From Deinococcus sp. (GTDB lineage: Bacteria > Deinococcota > Deinococci > Deinococcales > Deinococcaceae): a DNA stretch of 5,682 nt. This document shows, one piece after another, positions 1 to 5,682 of the stretch; position 1 is the first letter of the stretch; the number at the start of each line of letters is the position of its first letter. The stretch covers positions 1 to 5,682 of the forward strand of contig JAGLBK010000171.1 of NCBI GenBank assembly GCA_018260275.1, written 5' to 3'. The notes beneath the pieces were generated by a model. That model made no database searches, was not told the DNA's origin, and saw only the letters and a list, made by a program, of their open reading frames with translations. Position numbers and translations under genes: made by a program.

Positions 1-1
1 A

Positions 2-292
2 ACGCGGCTTTACAGTGAGCGCGACATAGAGCACCTGCGCGAGATTCGCCGCCTGACCCAGGAACTCGGTGTGAATCTGGCCGGGGTCGAGGAAATCATG
101 CGCCTGCGCCATGAACTCGACGCGACCCGCGCAAACCTTGAAGGCAACGTGCGCCGCATACAGCAGGACATCACCGAGCGCATGACGACCTGGCGCACCT
201 TGCCACCGAGTACGCCGGAAGGTGTGCAGGACGCTGAAAACAGCGGCATGGCTTCTGCTGGTGCGCTTGCGGAAGAAGACCAGAATGCCTGA
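2..292 (+). CDS. hspR: HspR-like MerR-family heat-shock regulator, 3' part
   Basis: The frame is open from the first bases of the window and ends at TGA 290-292, giving 96 residues without the N-terminus. It begins TRLYSERDIEHLREIRRLT and continues ELGVNLAGVEEIMRLRHEL. The Y-S-x-x-D-I-x-x-L-R pattern followed by GVNLAGV is typical of the end of a MerR-type winged helix-turn-helix in HspR proteins. After it comes a short helical segment (DATRANLEGNVRRIQQDITERM), then a low-complexity acidic tail. HspR proteins are known to repress chaperone and protease genes (dnaK, clpB, lon and similar) by binding inverted-repeat operators. The DNA-recognition helix lies outside the window, so the binding specificity cannot be read. 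A GTG at 71 would give a shorter ORF but lies inside the conserved motif and is not the start. Other MerR-family regulators remain possible; the NLAGV segment favours HspR. Confidence 0.82.
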   Translation, partial: TRLYSERDIEHLREIRRLTQELGVNLAGVEEIMRLRHELDATRANLEGNVRRIQQDITERMTTWRTLPPSTPEGVQDAENSGMASAGALAEEDQNA

Positions 293-446
293 GATAAAGC
301 TCCGCGGCCACTTCCCCATGACACTTTCCCGATCACACAACAAATCTGTCAGGTGCGGCGCTTAAACTACTAGGCGTGTTTCAGTTCTGCTGTCCTGGTG
401 ACGACCTTTGGTCCTCCTGTCTCCTGAGTCGTCCGGTGGGGACCAC

Positions 447-1298
447 TTGAGCGCGTTGTGGGTGGTCGGTGACGTTCACGGCGCACATGACAAGCTGCAC
501 GCCCTGCTGATGGTGGCGGGGCTGATTGACCGTGAGGGCCACTGGACCGGCCAGCAGGCCCACCTAGTCTTTCTGGGGGACTACCTGGACCGTGGCCCGG
601 ACGGAATCGGGGTCATCCGGCTGGTGCAGCGGCTGGAAAACGAGGCCGAGCGTGCCGGGGGCCAGGTGACGGCGCTGGTCGGCAACCATGAGGTCATGTT
701 CCTGGCCGCCAGCCGCTTTCACCGGATCGACCCGACCGACCGCATAGGCTTCTACGAGTACTGGGCGGGCAACGGCGGGCAGCGCCACGACCTGGAGCGC
801 CTTGAAGGGACGGATATCACCTGGCTGTCGGCCCGTCCGGCGATGGCCCGCGCCGGTGAGTGGCTTCTGGTGCATGCCGATTCGCTGTTTTATCTGGACC
901 TGGGGCGAACCGTGGACGAGATCAATGCCAGAACGCGCCAGTTGCTGGGTAGCACCGAGCCGGGCGAATGGGGAGCGTTTGCCAACGCTTTTGTAGACCG
1001 CCTGAACTACGCGGGTGTGCAGGGCGAGGCTGTTGCCAGCAGGCTGCTTCAAACCGTGGGCGGCAGCCGGATCGTTCACGGCCACACCCCGGTTCACCTG
1101 CTGCTGGCCGAGAATGAACAGAACATCGATGCCCCGACCACCGCGCCGATTGCTTATGCCGGGGGCCGCTGCCTGGATATGGACAGCGGCATGGCCTATT
1201 TTAGCGACGCCGGATTTATCGCCCGGCTGGGACCAGACGGGGTCGAGGAAGTGGTGAGCGTTCCTGACGGTCTGTTTGAACCGCACGGAGGCTTCTGA
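447..1298 (+). CDS. metallophosphoesterase, PPP/ApaH-like calcineurin superfamily
   Basis: Predicted 283-residue soluble enzyme with a dinuclear metal site that hydrolyses phosphoesters. With the TTG start at 447 the motifs in order are GDVHG (8-12), GDYLDRG (44-50), GNHE (79-82), a metal-ligand histidine in LLVHADSLF (about H143) and GHTP (212-215). These are the signature blocks of PPP-type phosphatases and ApaH-like phosphoesterases, and every expected ligand is present. No signal peptide or membrane segment is seen, so it is probably cytoplasmic. The start is uncertain: an in-frame stop at 399-401 limits it, and TTG 408, TTG 447, TTG 456 and GTG 462 all occur. TTG 447 is preferred because GGGGA (438-442) lies just upstream and the protein then begins close to the first motif, as is usual. 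Protein phosphatase, diadenosine tetraphosphatase or another phosphomonoesterase activity cannot be told apart here. Neither neighbour is co-transcribed in an obvious way. Confidence 0.88.
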   Translation: MSALWVVGDVHGAHDKLHALLMVAGLIDREGHWTGQQAHLVFLGDYLDRGPDGIGVIRLVQRLENEAERAGGQVTALVGNHEVMFLAASRFHRIDPTDRIGFYEYWAGNGGQRHDLERLEGTDITWLSARPAMARAGEWLLVHADSLFYLDLGRTVDEINARTRQLLGSTEPGEWGAFANAFVDRLNYAGVQGEAVASRLLQTVGGSRIVHGHTPVHLLLAENEQNIDAPTTAPIAYAGGRCLDMDSGMAYFSDAGFIARLGPDGVEEVVSVPDGLFEPHGGF

Positions 1299-1378
1299 TA
1301 CGGGTTTGGTTTGTTTCTTGAACAACCCAGAACAGAACTGAGTTGCCCACTTAATGTTCGGAATCTGTCTGAAAGCGT

Positions 1379-1601
1379 GTTTATCAATGGTTCAGACACT
1401 TTCATAGCTCAAGGTGGAGGAAATCTGAAATAAGTTGTCTGGTACGCAATCTGCGTTACCCCCTCGCTTCGCGCTCTGCGAGTCCCAGCCTCTCGCGGTG
1501 CGAGCTGTACCAGTCCCCCGCAGGTGGGGAGGAACTAAAAACTTCGTGCTGGCTGCACTTTGCAGAACAGGATCTTAAAACTGTCCGAACCGTTGATAAG
1601 C
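1379..1601. mobile_element. MITE-like non-coding element with about 26-bp imperfect terminal inverted repeats
   Basis: The left end (1379-1404, starting GTTTATCAATGGTTCAGACA) and the reverse complement of the right end (1601-1576, starting GCTTATCAACGGTTCGGACA) match at 21 of 26 positions. The roughly 223-bp interval has no credible ORF, and its middle (1440-1545) holds an inverted copy of the structured repeat also found at 4597-4681. A short hairpin CTGCA/TGCAG lies at 1553-1565. Size, inverted ends and lack of coding content fit a miniature inverted-repeat element mobilised by a transposase elsewhere. No clear target-site duplication is visible in the flanks, so it may be old, or the true ends may differ by a few bases. 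No insertion sequence family can be assigned from the sequence alone. Confidence 0.55.
1440..1545 (-). repeat. structured dispersed repeat, copy A
   Basis: Read on the minus strand this stretch starts AGTTTTTAG, runs through CCTCCCC, GAGAGGCTGGG and AGGGGGTAACGCA, and ends at CCAG. It aligns along its length with 4597-4681, the main difference being a 19-nt insertion after GGCTGGG. It can fold as an outer C-rich/G-rich stem, an inner hairpin CTCGC-acc-GCGAG (1492-1504), and a terminal hairpin with stem ACGCA/TGCGT (1441-1460). It lies inside the inverted-repeat-bounded element, in opposite orientation to the other copies. The gap downstream of the phosphoesterase gene holds nothing else resembling a gene. 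Confidence 0.72.
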
Positions 1602-1638
1602 CATATCCCTGATGCACCCACCCCCCGGCGCTTTGCTG

Positions 1639-1661
1639 CCCCCACGACCCCCCCGTCCCCC
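1639..1661 (-). other. potential G-quadruplex tract on the minus strand
   Basis: The plus strand carries C-runs of 5 (1639-1643), 7 (1648-1654) and 5 (1657-1661); a further run of 6 lies at 1621-1626. On the minus strand this gives G5-AC-G7-TCGT-G5, which satisfies the usual G3+N1-7 pattern because the G7 run can supply two tracts. It begins five bases beyond the stop codon of the broken acetyltransferase, on that gene's sense strand. Exact run lengths depend on sequencing accuracy. Confidence 0.45.
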
Positions 1662-1665
1662 GGCG

Positions 1666-2086
1666 TCACTCCAAAGGGGCAGGCAGCAGCCGCACCAGCG
1701 CCCGCATCCGCGAGGTGTCCACGTCGGCAGCGGTAATGTCCATCAGCACCACGTCAAAACGCTCCTGACCCAGCCGAATCGCGCCGCGCCTGCGCCCGAT
1801 TTCGCGGAAGCCGACCTTCTGATAGGCGGCCATTCCGCGTGTGTTGTAGGCAAACACGTTCAGCATAATGTTGTGCAGGCCGAGGAAAAACATCCCGTAT
1901 TCCACTATCAGGCGCGCCTTCAAAGTAGGCTTCCTCGTCCTCCAGGCTGTACGCACCGCCGACTGCGCCCAGATACGCAGTCAGTTCCAGGTTGGCAAAG
2001 TGGTGGGCCAGCTCGGGAATGTCCTCGCGGCGCAGGCGGGCCAGAATGACTTTTTCTCCGGTGAGGACAGGGTTTATTTTGCTCAT
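1666..2086 (-). pseudogene. GNAT-family N-acetyltransferase, broken by internal deletion and frameshift
   Basis: Two minus-strand frames carry the two ends of one GNAT protein. The N-terminal part starts at ATG 2086 (MSKINPVLTGEKVILARLR, then PELAHHFANLELTAYLG) and runs to EDEEAYFE near 1919. The C-terminal part continues in another frame from about 1918 (ARLIVEYGMFFLGLHN, then NVFAYNTRGMAAYQKVGF) to TGA 1668-1666. The second part is the classic RimJ/RimL-like GNAT end, N-x-R-x-x-x-x-Y-x-K-x-G-F. The fusion point lies in TTTGAAGGCGCGCC (about 1911-1924). The central strand and the acetyl-CoA pyrophosphate-binding loop (R/Q-x-x-G-x-G/A) expected between the halves are absent, which I estimate as roughly 45-50 missing codons. 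The 421-bp total is not a multiple of three. It is therefore unlikely to make an active enzyme. It is divergent from metG. Original substrate unknown. Confidence 0.85.
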
Positions 2087-2091
2087 GGACC

Positions 2092-2118
2092 AAAGTAACA
2101 TGGCGGCCATAAGGTCAA
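2092..2118 (-). promoter_or_regulatory. possible promoter of the acetyltransferase remnant
   Basis: On the minus strand TTGACC (2118-2113) and TACTTT (2097-2092) are separated by 15 bases. The second hexamer ends five bases before the ATG at 2086. No Shine-Dalgarno is visible, so a near-leaderless transcript is possible. The spacing is short, and this rests on motif matching alone. Confidence 0.3.
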
Positions 2119-2162
2119 AAATAAGTCTTCTGGCGTAGGGCGTCCGGCTCCCTTTTTTCCCG

Positions 2163-2168
2163 TATTCT
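2163..2168 (+). promoter_or_regulatory. possible metG -10 element
   Basis: TATTCT fits the TANNNT -10 pattern and would place a start near 2175, leaving a leader of about 50 bases before metG that includes its ribosome binding site. No good -35 hexamer is seen at the usual distance. I recognised no T-box or other riboswitch in the short leader. Confidence 0.25.
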
Positions 2169-2213
2169 GAGGGAGTTTGTCCGCCCGGCCCCCCATTAGA
2201 GCCTGCGGCGGAA

Positions 2214-2219
2214 AGGGAG
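2214..2219 (+). promoter_or_regulatory. metG ribosome binding site
   Basis: AGGGAG lies eight bases before ATG 2228 and selects that start over the upstream in-frame start at 2177, which would add 17 residues (MSARPPIRACGGKGARD) that are not MetRS-like. Confidence 0.8.
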
Positions 2220-2227
2220 CACGAGAT

Positions 2228-4222
<1,995 letters not shown>

Positions 4223-4239
4223 CGTACCCGGAGAGCGTG

Positions 4240-4266
4240 AGGCCCTGGCGAATGCTGGGGCTTTTT
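4240..4266 (+). terminator. metG intrinsic terminator
   Basis: Beginning 18 bases after the metG stop, AGGCCCTGGC (4240-4249) and GCTGGGGCTT (4254-4263) form a 10-bp stem, including three G-U pairs, around a GAAT loop. It runs into a T5 tract (4262-4266). This is a conventional Rho-independent terminator and indicates that metG and the downstream rapZ are transcribed separately. Confidence 0.75.
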
Positions 4267-4344
4267 GCGGTCTGGGGGCGGGGGGCAAGCGCTCTCCTGC
4301 GGGGCTTTGCAAGTCCGCTCAGGAGGTGGCCGCCGCTTGATTCG

Positions 4345-4418
4345 GGCGGGCAAACGTGGATGGTGAGATCGATAGGACTATCAGCACGAACTGTCCGGGT
4401 ACGATTCCCAGGCCCGCG
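4345..4418 (+). other. degenerate tRNA-like stretch, doubtful
   Basis: The 74-bp span has tRNA size. GGCGGGC (4345-4351) can pair with GCCCGCG (4412-4418) at six of seven positions, as in an acceptor stem. CCGGG-TACGATT-CCCAG (4395-4411) resembles a T-arm, but the invariant TTC reads TAC and one stem pair is lost. No proper D-arm or anticodon arm can be drawn. GCCCGC (4412-4417) also pairs perfectly with GCGGGC (4423-4428) in a local hairpin, which may explain part of the signal. At best it is a decayed tRNA or the trace of an attachment site, and it may be coincidence. No functional tRNA is called. Confidence 0.2.
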
Positions 4419-4474
4419 CCCTGCGGGCACGACGACCCTCGTCGCTTTCGGCGTTAACGTGATGAGCTGGGAGG

Positions 4475-4518
4475 CACAGGGGAGGCTCATGCAGCTCCTC
4501 GTTTGAGGCTCTCCTGTG
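4475..4518. repeat. long imperfect inverted repeat (hairpin)
   Basis: CACAGGGGAGGCTC (4475-4488) and GAGGCTCTCCTGTG (4505-4518) pair over 14 positions with one G-U wobble and one G-G mismatch, around a 16-base loop. No T-run follows on either strand, so it is not a standard terminator. It lies in the metG-rapZ gap, away from the three-copy repeat family. Function unknown. Confidence 0.6.
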
Positions 4519-4568
4519 GCGATCTGGCTGATAACGAAAAGTCTCCCATGACTCGAAATAGGGCAAAT

Positions 4569-4598
4569 TTGACAGACTCAGCGCCTGACACGTACAGA
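4569..4598 (+). promoter_or_regulatory. possible promoter reading into repeat copy B
   Basis: A perfect TTGACA (4569-4574) is followed after 18 bases by TACAGA (4593-4598), a weak -10. Initiation about seven bases later would start almost at the C-rich arm of repeat copy B. This is a motif match only. Confidence 0.35.
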
Positions 4599-4681
4599 GT
4601 TTTTAGCCCCTCCCCGCTTGCGGAGGACTCGTTAGAGCTGCTTGCAGAGGCTGGGAGGGGGTAACGCACAGTGCGTCCCAG
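4597..4681 (+). repeat. structured dispersed repeat, copy B
   Basis: The copy begins GAGTTTTTAG and ends GCGTCCCAG. It shares AGTTTTTAG, CCTCCCC, GAGGCTGGG, AGGGGGTAACGCA and the terminal CCAG with the reverse complement of 1440-1545. CCCCTCCC (4607-4614) pairs perfectly with GGGAGGGG (4653-4660), enclosing CTGC-tt-GCAG. A second hairpin, GGG(TA)ACGCA-cag-TGCGTCCC, lies at 4659-4679 and partly competes with the outer stem for two G residues. It contains no ORF of note. Confidence 0.75.
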
Positions 4682-4721
4682 TGCGCGAAATCCGATTTAT
4701 AAGTAAGATTTCAGCATCACC

Positions 4722-4780
4722 TATTCCCTTCCGGAGAACTCGCTAGAGCTGCTTGACGAGGCTAGGAGGGGATTCCACAC
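4722..4780 (+). repeat. structured dispersed repeat, copy C (diverged, shorter)
   Basis: Positions 4732-4774 match copy B (4621-4663) at 36 of 43 positions, including the unbroken block TAGAGCTGCTTG. The flanks differ: the AGTTTTTAG start and the 3' ACGCA/TGCGT hairpin of copies A and B are missing. ATTCCCTTCC (4723-4732) still pairs with GGAGGGGAT (4765-4773) with a single bulge, so the outer stem is kept with different base pairs. It lies about 40 bp downstream of copy B in the same orientation. Confidence 0.65.
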
Positions 4781-4877
4781 CAACTGTTTTTACGTAAACG
4801 ACGGCCATAAAAGGCGCACGCGCTGGCCGCAAAAAGCAGAAAAGCAGTCGCGCCGCCCCTTCTCCTGACCGCTGCTC

Positions 4878-4883
4878 TAGACT
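4878..4883 (+). promoter_or_regulatory. rapZ -10 element, probably leaderless transcript
   Basis: TAGACT fits TANNNT and ends six bases before ATG 4890, placing the transcription start at or next to the A of the start codon. No Shine-Dalgarno is seen in CTAGACTGTGCGT, and no good -35 lies upstream. Leaderless mRNAs with this arrangement are known to be common in Deinococcus. Confidence 0.5.
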
Positions 4884-4889
4884 GTGCGT

Positions 4890-5682
<793 letters not shown>

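Noticed and set aside
564..1325. 253-codon minus-strand open frame
   Set aside because: Lies opposite the metallophosphoesterase, whose complete set of catalytic motifs makes the plus strand the real gene.
1302..1330. Possible terminator after the phosphoesterase gene (GGGTT/AACCC)
   Set aside because: Only five pairs, an 18-base loop and no U-tract following.
2136..2157. T6 run after a small AGGG/CCCT stem before metG
   Set aside because: The four-pair stem is too weak, and no gene on the plus strand ends nearby to need a terminator.
4789..4798. Perfect palindrome TTTACGTAAA upstream of rapZ
   Set aside because: It could be an operator, but at 10 bp, alone and about 90 bp from the start codon, it is not strong enough to call a regulatory site.
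4802..4829. Hairpin CGGCCA/TGGCCG upstream of rapZ
   Set aside because: Six-base stem with a 16-base loop, followed by A-rich rather than T-rich sequence, and no T-run on the other strand; not a terminator and weak as a structure.

Overview
The window looks like chromosome from a Deinococcus or close relative. The basis is my recognition of the proteins (HspR-type MerR regulator, MetRS with a degenerate zinc region plus a C-terminal tRNA-binding domain, RapZ/YvcJ), GC-rich genes, TANNNT -10-like hexamers lying directly before start codons with no Shine-Dalgarno, and gaps rich in small structured repeats. The species cannot be named from the sequence.

Layout. Positions 2-292 (+) hold the 3' part of an HspR-like MerR-family heat-shock regulator. 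Positions 447-1298 (+) encode a metallophosphoesterase of the PPP/ApaH-like class with all its metal motifs. Positions 1299-1665 contain no gene: they hold a roughly 223-bp element bounded by imperfect inverted repeats (MITE-like) that carries one copy of a structured repeat, followed by a C-run tract whose complementary strand fits a G-quadruplex pattern. Positions 1666-2086 (-) are a GNAT acetyltransferase broken by an internal deletion and frameshift. Positions 2228-4222 (+) encode full-length methionyl-tRNA synthetase, followed by an intrinsic terminator. The 667-bp gap 4223-4889 holds no convincing gene. It has a degenerate tRNA-like stretch, a long imperfect hairpin, two more copies of the structured repeat in tandem, and a -10-like box. 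Positions 4890-5682 (+) encode RapZ/YvcJ, cut by the window end just short of its C-terminus.

How the genes relate. The intact genes are housekeeping or stress functions (heat-shock control, phosphoester hydrolysis, tRNA charging, nucleotide-binding regulation) and do not form an operon: each is separated by a long gap, and metG has its own terminator. The accessory content lies in the gaps. The most interesting signal is the three-copy structured repeat family (one copy inverted, inside the MITE-like element; two tandem upstream of rapZ), whose stems appear to be kept by compensating changes. I saw no new multi-gene system, defence locus or CRISPR array.
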